Assembly: GCF_009834345.1 (NCBI RefSeq)
Contig: NZ_CP035042.1
Location: forward strand, 2,356,001-2,420,000
Length of the DNA: 64,000 nucleotides
Reading direction: 5' to 3'
DNA from: Billgrantia tianxiuensis
GTDB taxonomy: Bacteria > Pseudomonadota > Gammaproteobacteria > Pseudomonadales > Halomonadaceae
Shown: piece after piece, positions 8,157-17,354 of the stretch
Numbering within the stretch: the first letter of the stretch is position 1
How the letters are laid out: every line of letters begins with the position of its first letter
Notes under the pieces: generated by a model
Seen by the model: the letters and a program-made list of their open reading frames with translations, nothing else
What the model was told of the DNA's origin: nothing
Database searches by the model: none
Translations under genes and position numbers: made by a program

Positions 8157-10636
8157 TACGGCGCGCCTCGTTCCAGCTGCGCGCTGTCGTAGCGGCTACG
8201 CAGCTCCTCGGCGGCCATCAGTACCCGCTCCGGTGTGGCCGGGGTGTCGAGTCGCGGCGCTTCGGCGTAGTCGGCGAGGCTCGCCAGGGCGTCGCGCAGC
8301 GCCGACCACACCGCCATGCCGAGCATGAAGGGCGGCTCGCCCACCGCCTTGGAGCGGTAGATGCTGGCCATGGAGTTGGGGTGGCCCTCCATCAGCTTGA
8401 CGTTGAACACCGGCGGCAGATCGCCATAGGTCGGGATCTTGTAGGTAGCGGGGCCGTCGGAGATCAGCCGGCCGGCCTCGTTCCACCTCAGCTCCTCGCT
8501 GGTCAACCAGCCCATGCCCTGAATGAAGCCGCCCTCCACCTGGCCGATGTCGATGGCCGGGTTCAGCGAGTCGCCCACGTCGTGCAGGATATCGACCCGA
8601 TCGACCTGGTACTCGCCGGTCAGGGTGTCGACGCTGACCTCGGCCACGGCGGCGCCGAAGGCGTAGTAGTAGAAGGGGCGGCCCTGGCCGGAGTTGCGGT
8701 CGTAGTGGATCAGCGGCGTGGCGTAGAAACCCTTCTCGGAGAGCGAGATGCGGTTGAGATAGGCCGCCTGGACCAGCTCGCCCCAGGGAATGCGGCGCTC
8801 GCTCTCGCCGTGGCCCGCCACCAGGTGGCCGGCTTCCAGGCGCATCTCTTCGCGGTCGAGACCCTGATCCTTGTAGAGGTGCTCGTGGGCGAAGTCGAAC
8901 AGGCGCTGCTTGAGCTTCACGCAGGCGTCGCGGGCGGCCTGGCCGTTGAGGTCGGCGCCGCTGGAGGCCGCGGTGGGCGAGGTGTTGGGCACCTTGTCGG
9001 TACGGGTGGCGGTGATGCGCACCTCGTCGACGTCGAGCCCCAGCTCGCGGGCCACCACCTGGCAGATCTTGGTGTGCAGGCCCTGGCCCATCTCGGTGCC
9101 GCCGTGATTGATCATCACGCTGCCGTCGGTATAGACGTGCAGCAGGGCACCGGCCTGGTTGAGGTGCTTGGCGGTGAAGGAGATACCGAACTTCACCGGG
9201 GTGAGCGCCAGGCCTCGCTTGATGATCGGACTCTCGGCGTTGAACTCGGTGATGGCACGCCGCCGTGCCCAGTACTCGCTGCTGGTTTCCAACTGCTCGA
9301 CCAGCTCGCGCAGCAGCTTGATCTGATCCACCTGCTGGCCGTAGTGGGTGGTCTGCCGGCCGGGGCGGTAGAAGTTGCGCTTGCGCACCGTCAGCGGGTC
9401 TTCGCCGATGCGCCGGGCGATGTCGTCCATCGCCGCTTCGATCACCATCATGCCCTGGGGGCCGCCGAAGCCGCGGAAGGCGGTGTTGGAGGCGGTGTGG
9501 GTGCGGGCGCGGTGGCCGGTCACCCGGGCCTCGCCCAGCGAGTAGGCGTTGTCGCTGTGGAACATGGCGCGGTCGACGATGGCGTCCGAGAGATCGGGGG
9601 AGTAGCCGCAGTCGCCGATCACGGTGATCTCGCCGCCCTGGATCACGCCCTGCTCATCCACGCCGAGGCGGTAGCGGTTGTGGAACGGGTGGCGCTTGCC
9701 GGTGACGCGCATGTCGTCGGCGCGGGGCAGTCGCACGCGGGTGGTACGGCCGGTGCGCCGGGCGATCAGCGCGGCGATGCAGGCCCAGGGCGAGGCCTGG
9801 GTCTCCTTGCCGCCGAAGCCGCCGCCCATGCGGCGTACTTCCACGGTCACGGCGTGGAAGGGGATGCCGAGCACCTCGGCCACCAGCTTCTGGGTCTCGC
9901 TGGGGTGCTGGTTGGAGGTGTGCACGATCACGCCTTCGTCTTCGGTGGGCTGCACCAGGCAGGCCTGACCTTCCAGATAGAAGTGTTCCTGACCGCCGAC
10001 GAACTGCTCCGCCTCGACCACATGGGCGGCGCTGGCCAGGGCCTGTTCCCAATCGCCGCTCTGCTGCACGTGGGTGGGGCGCACGAACTCGCCGCGCTCG
10101 GCGGCGGCCACCGGATCGAGGCAGGCCGGCTGCTCGTCGATCTCGGCGATACCCTGGGCCAGAGCCGCGTTCACCGCTTTGCGGGCGGCGCGATGGCTCT
10201 CGGCCGCCACGGCGAACAGTACCTGACCGACGTAGCTGATCTCCTCCTCGACGAAGATGGGGTCGCCCGGGAAAACGGGGCCGATATCGGTGTGTCCCGG
10301 CACGTCGTGGAAGCCGACCACATCGACCACGCCGGGCATGGCGCGCACTTTTTCCAGATCGAGCCGGGTCAGGCGGCCATGGGCGACGGGGGAGAGGGCC
10401 AGCGCCACGTGCAGGGCGTCGGCCGGTGCCTTGAGGTCGTCGATATAGGCGGCGCGGCCGGTAACGTGCTTGAGCGCGCTCTCGTGGGCTCGGGCGTGAG
10501 GGTGCGGCGTGGTGTGCACGGTATCGCGTGCCAGCGGGCTCGAACCCTTGATTTCGCCCCTGAGTTCCTCGCGCGCCACGGCGGAGTCCGTGCTCATGTC
10601 GTCGGCATCTTTTTTCAACTTAGTGAGCGTACGCAT
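8156..10636 (-). CDS. xdhB: xanthine dehydrogenase, molybdopterin-binding subunit
   Basis: At 826 residues this is a normal-length large subunit carrying the molybdenum cofactor; with XdhA it oxidises hypoxanthine and xanthine to uric acid. Recognisable segments are the aldehyde-oxidase a/b hammerhead near the N terminus (HVTGRAAYIDDL, about 57-68), GGGFGGKE (about 283-290), AFRGFGGPQG (about 399-408) and the C-terminal SKAVGEPPFMLG, whose Glu is the conserved catalytic base region. The ATG at 10636 is preceded by GGGAGGTGAT. It lies six bases after xdhA and overlaps xdhC, forming one operon. Confidence 0.95.
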   Translation of the reverse strand: MRTLTKLKKDADDMSTDSAVAREELRGEIKGSSPLARDTVHTTPHPHARAHESALKHVTGRAAYIDDLKAPADALHVALALSPVAHGRLTRLDLEKVRAMPGVVDVVGFHDVPGHTDIGPVFPGDPIFVEEEISYVGQVLFAVAAESHRAARKAVNAALAQGIAEIDEQPACLDPVAAAERGEFVRPTHVQQSGDWEQALASAAHVVEAEQFVGGQEHFYLEGQACLVQPTEDEGVIVHTSNQHPSETQKLVAEVLGIPFHAVTVEVRRMGGGFGGKETQASPWACIAALIARRTGRTTRVRLPRADDMRVTGKRHPFHNRYRLGVDEQGVIQGGEITVIGDCGYSPDLSDAIVDRAMFHSDNAYSLGEARVTGHRARTHTASNTAFRGFGGPQGMMVIEAAMDDIARRIGEDPLTVRKRNFYRPGRQTTHYGQQVDQIKLLRELVEQLETSSEYWARRRAITEFNAESPIIKRGLALTPVKFGISFTAKHLNQAGALLHVYTDGSVMINHGGTEMGQGLHTKICQVVARELGLDVDEVRITATRTDKVPNTSPTAASSGADLNGQAARDACVKLKQRLFDFAHEHLYKDQGLDREEMRLEAGHLVAGHGESERRIPWGELVQAAYLNRISLSEKGFYATPLIHYDRNSGQGRPFYYYAFGAAVAEVSVDTLTGEYQVDRVDILHDVGDSLNPAIDIGQVEGGFIQGMGWLTSEELRWNEAGRLISDGPATYKIPTYGDLPPVFNVKLMEGHPNSMASIYRSKAVGEPPFMLGMAVWSALRDALASLADYAEAPRLDTPATPERVLMAAEELRSRYDSAQLERGAP

Positions 10637-10642
10637 GGAGCA

Positions 10643-12082
10643 TCACCTCCCGGGGCTATCGGTCTCGGCCTGGGCGATCACAAGACGCAGGCGCTCGAGC
10701 AGGTTGGCGGCGGAGAGCCGGCGATATTCGGCGCTGCCGCGCACGTCGGACATGGGCTGGAAGTCTTCGGCCAAGGCCTCGCGGGCGGCGCGGAAGGAGG
10801 CCGCATCGGGAGCCTGACCCTCAAGCGCCGCTTCGGCATTGGCGGCCCGCTTGGGGATGGCCGCCATGCCGCCGAAGGCGAGTCGCACGTCGCGCATCAC
10901 GCCGTTCTCCAGGCGGTAGGCGAAGGCGCCCAGCACCGCCGAGATGTCATCCTCACGACGCTTCGACAGCTTCCACACCTTGAGAGTTTGGCCCGCCTCG
11001 GGGTGGGGGAGGAAGATCGCGCGAATGGCCTCGCCCTCGCGCAGCGCAGTGCGCTTGTAGTCGAGGAAGAACTCTTCAAGGGGCAGCTCGCGCTCACCCT
11101 CGGGGCCGACCAGACGCAAACGCGAGCCCAGCGCCAGCAGCACCGGCGGGGTGTCGCCGATGGGCGAGGCGTTGGCGACGTTGCCACCCAGGGTGCCGCG
11201 GTTGCGTACCTGCTGGGAGCCGAGGCGGTGCAGCAGGTGGGCGAAGGCGTCGTAGTGTTCTTCCAGCAGCGGTTCGAGGCGCGAGTAGGTGACGGCGGCG
11301 CCGATCCACCAGCCGCGGCGGCCGTCTTGCAGCTCGGTTTCCTCGACGACGTTGAGTTCGGCCACTCGGGTCACGTCGATGACGTGCTCGAAGCGTACCA
11401 GGCGCTGGGTCGATTCGAGCCACAGGTCGGTGGCACCGGCGACGAGCCGCGCCTTGGGGTGCCGCTTCAGGCAATCGGTGAGTGCTGCAAGCGTGGAGGG
11501 CTGCAGAAAGGCGGCGTCGAGATCGAGGTCGGTCTTGTCTGCCTCGCTGTCGCGGGGCGCGGCGGCGTCGAGCCACAGGGGGCGATTGTCGGGATGAGAG
11601 TCCATGCTCAAGGCGGCATCGCGGATCGGACGATAGCCGGTGCAGCGGCACAGGTTGCCGCCCAGCGTGGCTTCCAGGCGCTGGGGCGTCAGCGGTGCCG
11701 GTGCCTGACGCTGCTGTTCGTGCAGGGTGAACAGCGACATGACGATACCCGGGGTGCAGAAGCCGCACTGGCTGCCGTGGCACGCGACCATGGCCGCCTG
11801 GGCCGGATGCAGCGCATCGCCCTGGGCGAGGCCATCCACGGTGACCAGATGGCGTCCATTGAGCTGGTGGGCAGGGGTAATGCAGGCATTGGCGCTGTGA
11901 TAGTGCAGCTCGCCGTCAGGGCCGGGTTCACCGATAGCTACCGTGCACGCACCGCAATCACCCGAGGCGCAGCCCTCCTTGGTCCCCGTGACAGCCAGCG
12001 TTTCGCGCAACAATTCGAGCACGCTGGTTTCGGGAGAGGCCTCGCTCCGGCATGGCTGCCCGTTGAGCATGAAGTCGATCAT
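10643..12082 (-). CDS. xdhA: xanthine dehydrogenase, FAD/2Fe-2S subunit
   Basis: The small subunit carries two [2Fe-2S] clusters and FAD and passes electrons from the Mo site to NAD+. The ferredoxin-type cluster motif CASGDCGAC (about residues 43-51) is followed by the CGFCTPG and CRCTGY motifs of the alpha-helical cluster domain. The FAD-binding VAGATDL (about 219-225) and a C-terminal CO-dehydrogenase flavoprotein-like domain follow. I chose the ATG at 12082 (MIDFMLNGQP) because the family starts with this beta-strand; an in-frame ATG at 12193 lies inside the presumed operator. The gene is divergent from the TetR regulator. Confidence 0.93.
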   Translation of the reverse strand: MIDFMLNGQPCRSEASPETSVLELLRETLAVTGTKEGCASGDCGACTVAIGEPGPDGELHYHSANACITPAHQLNGRHLVTVDGLAQGDALHPAQAAMVACHGSQCGFCTPGIVMSLFTLHEQQRQAPAPLTPQRLEATLGGNLCRCTGYRPIRDAALSMDSHPDNRPLWLDAAAPRDSEADKTDLDLDAAFLQPSTLAALTDCLKRHPKARLVAGATDLWLESTQRLVRFEHVIDVTRVAELNVVEETELQDGRRGWWIGAAVTYSRLEPLLEEHYDAFAHLLHRLGSQQVRNRGTLGGNVANASPIGDTPPVLLALGSRLRLVGPEGERELPLEEFFLDYKRTALREGEAIRAIFLPHPEAGQTLKVWKLSKRREDDISAVLGAFAYRLENGVMRDVRLAFGGMAAIPKRAANAEAALEGQAPDAASFRAAREALAEDFQPMSDVRGSAEYRRLSAANLLERLRLVIAQAETDSPGR

Positions 12083-12185
12083 CGCCTTGTCTCTTGTTAA
12101 GGACTCTTTGTTAAGAACTCTTGTTAAGGGCTCTTCCAAGAACTTGTAACGGTCTCTTTTTGACCTTGTGTCCGTCTTGCAGGTT

Positions 12186-12201
12186 CTGACCAAATGGTCA
12201 G
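12186..12201. promoter_or_regulatory. RutR-like operator palindrome
   Basis: CTGACCA-AA-TGGTCAG is a 7-2-7 perfect inverted repeat in the xdhA/tetR divergent intergenic region. It matches the known RutR consensus TTGACCAnnTGGTCAA at all but the outermost base of each arm, and the neighbouring regulator is a RutR-type TetR protein. It probably mediates pyrimidine- or purine-responsive control of xdhABC and guaD. Confidence 0.7.
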
Positions 12202-12334
12202 GATGTTGTCAGCATGGGCCAGAATGTCGCACTTTGCAAGCGCCAGTGGCGCCGATGGTCTCATTTGCAGGAACTGCCGCGGTGGGGCACTCTCTTGCTT
12301 TGTCTCACCACCTCACGAAGGGCAGGGCCTTTGG

Positions 12335-13012
12335 ATGACAGACGTGACCGAACCCGAGTCCATGCTGCGCTCGCGGCAGGGCAGCGAGAGCAATGGCGCT
12401 ACCCGTGAGCGCAACGAACGTGAAATTCTCGAGGCCGCCGAGCGGGTCTTTGCCCAGTACGGTTACCGTGGCGCCAGCGTACAGGCCATCGCCGAGGAGG
12501 CGGGGCTACCCAAGTCCAACGTGCTCTACTACATGGGCAACAAGCGCGGTCTCTACGTGCGGCTGCTGGAACGCATGATGGCGCGCTGGAATGCCTTGCT
12601 CGACGACATCAGCGTAGAGGACGATCCGGCAGAGGTGCTGGAGGCGTTCATTCGCAGCAAGATGCAGCTCTCCCGCCAGCACCCGGAAGGGTCGCGCCTG
12701 TTCGCCGCGGAGATACTTGGCGGTGCGCCTTTCCTGCAGGGCTATCTGCGTGGCGAGCTGCGCCAGTGGGTGCAGACCCGGGCGCGAATCTTCGAGCAGT
12801 GGGCCGAGCGGGGTCTGATGGATCCGGTCGATCCGGTATGGCTGATCTTCCTGATCTGGTCGGCCACCCAGCACTACGCCGACTTCGAGGCCCAGGTGCT
12901 GGGCATTACCGGCAAGGACGAGATCAGCGATGCCGACGTCGAGCGCATCACCCGGTTCCTGACCCAGGTGATCCTCAAGGGCTGTGGGGTGAGGCCGCCT
13001 GGCAGCGAATGA
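12335..13012 (+). CDS. RutR-like TetR-family regulator
   Basis: This 225-residue TetR protein has the HTH at about residues 45-66 (VQAIAEEAGLPKSNVLYYMGNK). Its C-terminal ligand domain resembles the TetR_C_6/RutR type (WSATQHYADFEAQV, about 172-185). RutR proteins sense uracil or thymine and control pyrimidine and purine degradation. The start at 12335 (MTDVTE) is preferred; the upstream in-frame ATG at 12194 overlaps the palindrome and would add non-homologous sequence. It is divergent from xdhA, with a RutR-type palindrome between them. Confidence 0.85.
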   Translation: MTDVTEPESMLRSRQGSESNGATRERNEREILEAAERVFAQYGYRGASVQAIAEEAGLPKSNVLYYMGNKRGLYVRLLERMMARWNALLDDISVEDDPAEVLEAFIRSKMQLSRQHPEGSRLFAAEILGGAPFLQGYLRGELRQWVQTRARIFEQWAERGLMDPVDPVWLIFLIWSATQHYADFEAQVLGITGKDEISDADVERITRFLTQVILKGCGVRPPGSE

Positions 13013-13166
13013 AGACTGGACGTCGTGGAAAAGGTACAGCGAGGCAGTCAGCGTGCTGAAGCCAAGAGGACTCTAAGCCAACAACAGGTCGAGAGGAAGC
13101 TGGCAAAGTGGCTCGAGCGCTAGCCTGGTCTCCAGAAGCGCTCGAGGATCTGGAGCTCTGCAGGGC

Positions 13167-14189
13167 TTAGCGGATCTCGCTCGGATGCTCCCTGCTGTCT
13201 GTGTCGGCCACGGAAGCCGGGGCGTTGGACGCTTCTGGATGCAGCCCCTCGGCCACTTCCAGGTCGTAGAGCCGGGTGGTGGGGCCATCGGGGCGGCAGC
13301 GCTCCTTCACTAGTGGGTGCCACTGGTTGCGGGCGGCACGCTGGCGGGCGTATTTGGCAGTTAGGTCACGGAGGAAGAAGCACGGGTAAAACAAGGCGAG
13401 TCCGAAAATTAGTATAGCTGCACGTGAGGGAGGTGTTACTCCTTCTCTTACTGACTCTCGATAGCCTTTCAGGTTTAACGTGGCCTTCTTTTGCCTACTT
13501 CGATAACCCTTCAGCACCTCCTCGCGGTTGGAGGTCACTTGCGGATTCCCCTGCTCATCGAACCAGGGGCCCTTCTCCATATAGCAGCGCAGGTACTCCC
13601 AGAACATGCCCTGGGTTTCCGCAGTGCGCCCCATGGGCAGGTTGAGGCGCAGGGCGATTACCTCCTCCGGGCACCCATGGCGCTGCAGCAGCAATTCCAG
13701 CGGGGTCTCGGTCATGGCCCCGGCGTGGTGGGTCACCGTGCGGGCCTCCTGCATCCAGGCCACCGCCTCGTCCCAGGGCACATGGTAGAGCTTGTCCTTG
13801 TCCTGGAAGTAGACCTCCCGGGTGCGGCGGTTGAAGCGGATGGGAGACGAGGAGGGCCAGAAGACCTCCAGCAGAAAAACCGCCAACGTAATGCCAAACA
13901 TTATAGCGGCGGTCGTGAAGACGTAGAGCGCACCCTCCCAATCCTGAAAAATAACAGGCGACATAAGCAACACACCGTAAAACGCCCCCATCCCCCAGAC
14001 GCCGGTCAACATGCCCTTGCCTTCTTCGGCGCCACTGGAGATGTCCAGGTAGTGCTCGGTCTGCTCCTGCACCTCGCCCAGTTGCATGGGCTGCCGGGCC
14101 GCCCGGCGCTTGGGCGACAGCACGATGACGTCATCGGCGAGGCCCAGCCGCTGGGAGAGGTCGGCGAAGAAATTCCGGATGCTCTGCAT
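13167..14189 (-). CDS. DUF6708-like membrane protein of T6SS island
   Basis: The 340-residue protein has two adjacent transmembrane segments (about residues 62-82 and 88-110) and a third near 262-283. Between them lies a cytoplasmic region with RFNRRTREVYFQD (about 117-129), a short motif I associate with DUF6708 proteins found beside T6SS effectors. It begins three bases after the Tle1-like effector gene and ends the hcp-vgrG operon. It could be an immunity protein or an accessory factor. GC content is lower than in flanking core genes, as is common in effector modules. Confidence 0.6.
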   Translation of the reverse strand: MQSIRNFFADLSQRLGLADDVIVLSPKRRAARQPMQLGEVQEQTEHYLDISSGAEEGKGMLTGVWGMGAFYGVLLMSPVIFQDWEGALYVFTTAAIMFGITLAVFLLEVFWPSSSPIRFNRRTREVYFQDKDKLYHVPWDEAVAWMQEARTVTHHAGAMTETPLELLLQRHGCPEEVIALRLNLPMGRTAETQGMFWEYLRCYMEKGPWFDEQGNPQVTSNREEVLKGYRSRQKKATLNLKGYRESVREGVTPPSRAAILIFGLALFYPCFFLRDLTAKYARQRAARNQWHPLVKERCRPDGPTTRLYDLEVAEGLHPEASNAPASVADTDSREHPSEIR

Positions 14190-14192
14190 GGT

Positions 14193-16051
14193 CTACCGCA
14201 TCGCCCAACCAGACAGTTGCTCGCGTGGATGTGGCTCTGTTGCTTGGGCTGCAGACTCTTCCCTTGGATGATCGATACCACGATACGTCATAAATCGATA
14301 CCCGCCGGTAATTTGGCTGGGTTGGTGATTTCGATAGTTCATTTCCTCCGGCTGCTTATCATGCAGCCCATAAGAAAATAGCAGGTCAACTGGCTCCGGC
14401 AGTACAGGTGGTGACACCTCACGAGTCCACTGATACCAACTTTCCGCCAGAATACGATTTTCTCCAAGCACAGCTCTTGCGTGACGCCGAGTATTGCCAT
14501 CTGGCGAGTTAAAGCGCCTACGTATATAGATAGCTTCGCTATCGACTTGTTCAAGCCATCCCCAAGATTTCTTAAGTTCTTCTCGTGCTGCATCGATTTC
14601 CCCACGCTCGACCTCTTCAAGCTGCCACTGTTCACGACTACCCATGACGGATGCAGCTACGGCCCCTATGGTACGGTTGTAGTAGCGGTTGGGAAGCGCA
14701 TCTTCCCGGTTTTCCAGTATTGCCAAAGTTTCGCTATAGTTTCGGTAACGCTGTGCCAACCAGGCCAAGTAAGTTAACGTATGAAAACGGAAATTATCCC
14801 CTGTCGGCCAACTGTGGCTCGCTGTCTCGCGTTGGTAATGCCTGGCCAGAGCCAGCAATGAATAACTTTCAATTCGATCATTGAGCTCGAAGAGTTGGGC
14901 AGTCATGACGTCTCTTTCACGTAGACGTTCCAAGGGTGGATAAGAAACGCCTGAACTCATCGCCTGGCGGTACATTCGGTGTAATGCAGCTCGAGAGAGC
15001 TCGGCACTGATTTTTTGTTCGTCAGCAACCAGACCACCACCGATATCTTCGCTGATACCTGGGCAAAGCTCTTCTCGCCATTGAGGGTTCCTCCCGCCCA
15101 AAGGGCGACAACGGCGATAATAGCGTCGCTCGTGAGCAGCGATAAGATGCAGAGCACGCTGGCATCCTGGGTGTAAAGGGCCGCCATCGTCAAGCACGGG
15201 TGTCAGGGGATGGAACCAGTCGAGCGGTCCCATCTCGGGGTGTGTACGATCTACACAGTCTAGCAAGCCGACAAATATGACCTTGACTTCGGTGCCAGCA
15301 TAGAAATAGCCGCTTCCTTCTTTCTCACACACATTATCCAGTAATTCTCGTACAAAGGCCTTGGCTATGGCGGCACCAAAGTCGAAACCATAAACGGAAA
15401 CGCGGATTTGAGCCAGAGACAACTGGCTCCCTTGTTTCACGTCGTTCACGCTTTGTTGAAAGTCGCGAATAGCAGCCGACTGACGTGTATGGGAGCCACT
15501 CATCAGAACACTGGCAACAATAGAGTTATCCCGGATAGGCGAAAAGGCCTCAGCCCCTGTGCGTACAACAGAGTCTCTAGCCTGCTTGACCCAGTTCCAA
15601 GGCCGAGTGATAGATCCCTTGAATGAACGGCCAAATACCTCCCACCAACGCCCTCTTTGGTTGCCGGATGCGACATCTTTTGCGGCATCGATAGCGCTGT
15701 CCCTTAACTGGCCATCACGAGTAGTCTCAGCTTCACTTGGCGCGCGATGGAAAGCACCTGTCAAGTTCTCTGAAAGACTTGCTTCGAAAGGTGTGCCCAG
15801 GCCGGAATAATAGTGCTTGCGATAAGAAGAGCCGAAGCTATCATCCCTCCTCCAAAAGTGGGCAAGAAACATTTTTCCGATATTGCTGACTCTTCCCTCG
15901 AGAAGGTCTTGATCGAGACTTCGTCCCGTTCCATCAAAGAAAAACCAATATCTAAATTCTTTTCGCACTGAGCGCCCAATACGGCACCAAGCTTATTTTC
16001 CGCTCGCGAGCTAAGCGATTGAAGACAGGAAATTTCATTCTGACCAATCAT
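14193..16051 (-). CDS. Tle1-like (DUF2235) T6SS effector, probable N-terminal frameshift
   Basis: The main frame starts with the DUF2235 signature YWFFFDGTGRS and NIGKMF and continues through an alpha/beta-hydrolase-like fold. The nucleophile elbow reads GFDFGAA instead of the usual GFSRGAA, so the Ser nucleophile of Tle1 phospholipases is replaced by Asp. The only in-frame start is a GTG at 15968. An ATG at 16051 overlaps the upstream stop (ATGA) and opens 30 codons in another frame. Adding one base in the A run (minus strand) at 15960-15963 joins them into 619 residues. It probably acts on membranes of rival cells, delivered by the adjacent VgrG, but enzymatic activity is doubtful. Confidence 0.65.
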
Positions 16052-16500
16052 CTTCCATATTCCCTACGGTAATATTCCAGCTTTGGCGATCTGATATTTT
16101 CACTCCAGACAAGATCAACTTTATTGCCAGGCAAAAAGTGCACATGCAAGTATTGATCTCCGCGGGAATGCTCAGGCATGGGAAGTGTTGCACTGTGCCG
16201 TTCAGCCTCCATACCTGCTCGCTCTTGCTCGCTGGTCATACTAAGAATCCAAACGACTTCAGCCGTGTCGTCTTTGAAAGACCAGCAGCATGTTGTTCCG
16301 CCATCCCCTCCCCAGTTTCCATTAACCCAGTAACTGAAAATAGGACGATCAGTGTGATTGTATCCGGCAAGACTTCCGCTGACCGAACTAGGGAAAAATG
16401 CTTGCCAACCCAAAGCTATCACAATTGCTCCGGATAATACGACCTTCAACCAGGCAGGAATTAGACGGTAGAGGCGTCTAATAGCCATATTGGCAAGCAT
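16048..16500 (-). CDS. DUF3304 small membrane-anchored protein, candidate immunity protein
   Basis: This 150-residue protein has one N-terminal hydrophobic helix (about residues 15-36, LKVVLSGAIVIALGW) and a short exported domain with GYNHTDRPIFSYWVNGNWGG (about 46-65) and CCWSF. That pattern is typical of DUF3304 proteins encoded beside T6SS lipase effectors. It is probably anchored in the inner membrane and facing the periplasm, where lipase effectors act. It overlaps both neighbours by a few bases, so it is co-translated with the DUF4123 adaptor and the effector. The immunity role is inferred from position. Confidence 0.65.
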   Translation of the reverse strand: MLANMAIRRLYRLIPAWLKVVLSGAIVIALGWQAFFPSSVSGSLAGYNHTDRPIFSYWVNGNWGGDGGTTCCWSFKDDTAEVVWILSMTSEQERAGMEAERHSATLPMPEHSRGDQYLHVHFLPGNKVDLVWSENIRSPKLEYYRREYGR

Positions 16501-17354
16501 CAGATTGGCTCTCCATAATTCTTTTCAAGGAGTTCTAATAGCGGAACATCTCCGCTTGCGGCTTGTTGTAACAAAATATGCATACCTTCCTCCTGCCAAA
16601 CGGCATCTCCTTGGCTTAGCTGCAGATAAGCATACGTTCGTCGGTCTGACCGACGCGTCAAACCAAAAAAATCAGCCTTTTCTAACACTTGTCCAACCAG
16701 GCGGGGTCGATCACATTCGCAGACATTTCCAAAGATATCAGGCGTGGTTTCAAGCAACTCTGTCGTTAGCGTCATGACTTCAGCATCCCCGTGTAAGGAT
16801 AGCCAAAGCTCATGATTGACCTTTAGTGACCATGGTTTGGGGAAGTCTACGCTTGGTAATCCATCCAGCGCAGCCCACTCCTTCTCCTCATTGCGGTACC
16901 ACCAACGTTGGACGCTGCCAAACAACCCATCACGGCACTCTTCTGGCGCTGATGCATGCAGCTGTTCGATAACCTCAGGCAGATAAAAGCGTAGCAGAGC
17001 GCGCGCTCCCTCAGGACTTTCGACCACCATGCCTGGAGCTAGCTGAAGAGCTAGTTGCTCCCCTGTAAGCTCGCTCTCGAGCCACGCATGCAGAGCACAG
17101 TGTATGGCTTCGAGGTTGTGCCATGCGCTTAGGTGAGCGTCGTTGACTTCAAGCAGCCATGGGCCTTCACGCTTCAGGTGGGGCTGAGCATCGTCATCGA
17201 TCAGAGGCCAGTAATCACTCCTTCCTGCGTATGTTTCGAAAAGAGTGGTGCGTACTGCTGGCGCTAGAGCAGCCAGTTCGACCAGCGCGTAACGCTTCAA
17301 ATTATTGGGCTGCGTTGCATCCAGCCACACGCCTGGAATCCAGCGACCGCTCAT
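16500..17354 (-). CDS. DUF4123 T6SS effector adaptor (Tap/TEC family)
   Basis: The 284-residue protein has the DUF4123 pattern: an aromatic-rich opening, YALVELAALAP and TLFETYAGRSDYWPLI in the first 55 residues, and the C-terminal LGLTRR/TYAYLQL-like stretch near 235-250. DUF4123 proteins load cargo effectors onto a cognate VgrG. Its start overlaps the vgrG stop by four bases (ATGA), and the DUF3304 and effector genes follow at once. The adaptor therefore most likely loads the Tle1-like protein. Confidence 0.85.
   Translation of the reverse strand: MSGRWIPGVWLDATQPNNLKRYALVELAALAPAVRTTLFETYAGRSDYWPLIDDDAQPHLKREGPWLLEVNDAHLSAWHNLEAIHCALHAWLESELTGEQLALQLAPGMVVESPEGARALLRFYLPEVIEQLHASAPEECRDGLFGSVQRWWYRNEEKEWAALDGLPSVDFPKPWSLKVNHELWLSLHGDAEVMTLTTELLETTPDIFGNVCECDRPRLVGQVLEKADFFGLTRRSDRRTYAYLQLSQGDAVWQEEGMHILLQQAASGDVPLLELLEKNYGEPI

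Noticed and set aside
7712..12100. A 1462-codon open frame on the plus strand
   Set aside because: It is antisense to xdhC, xdhB and xdhA throughout, with low-complexity Ala/Gly/Val/His-rich translation. Long antisense frames are expected in high-GC genes.
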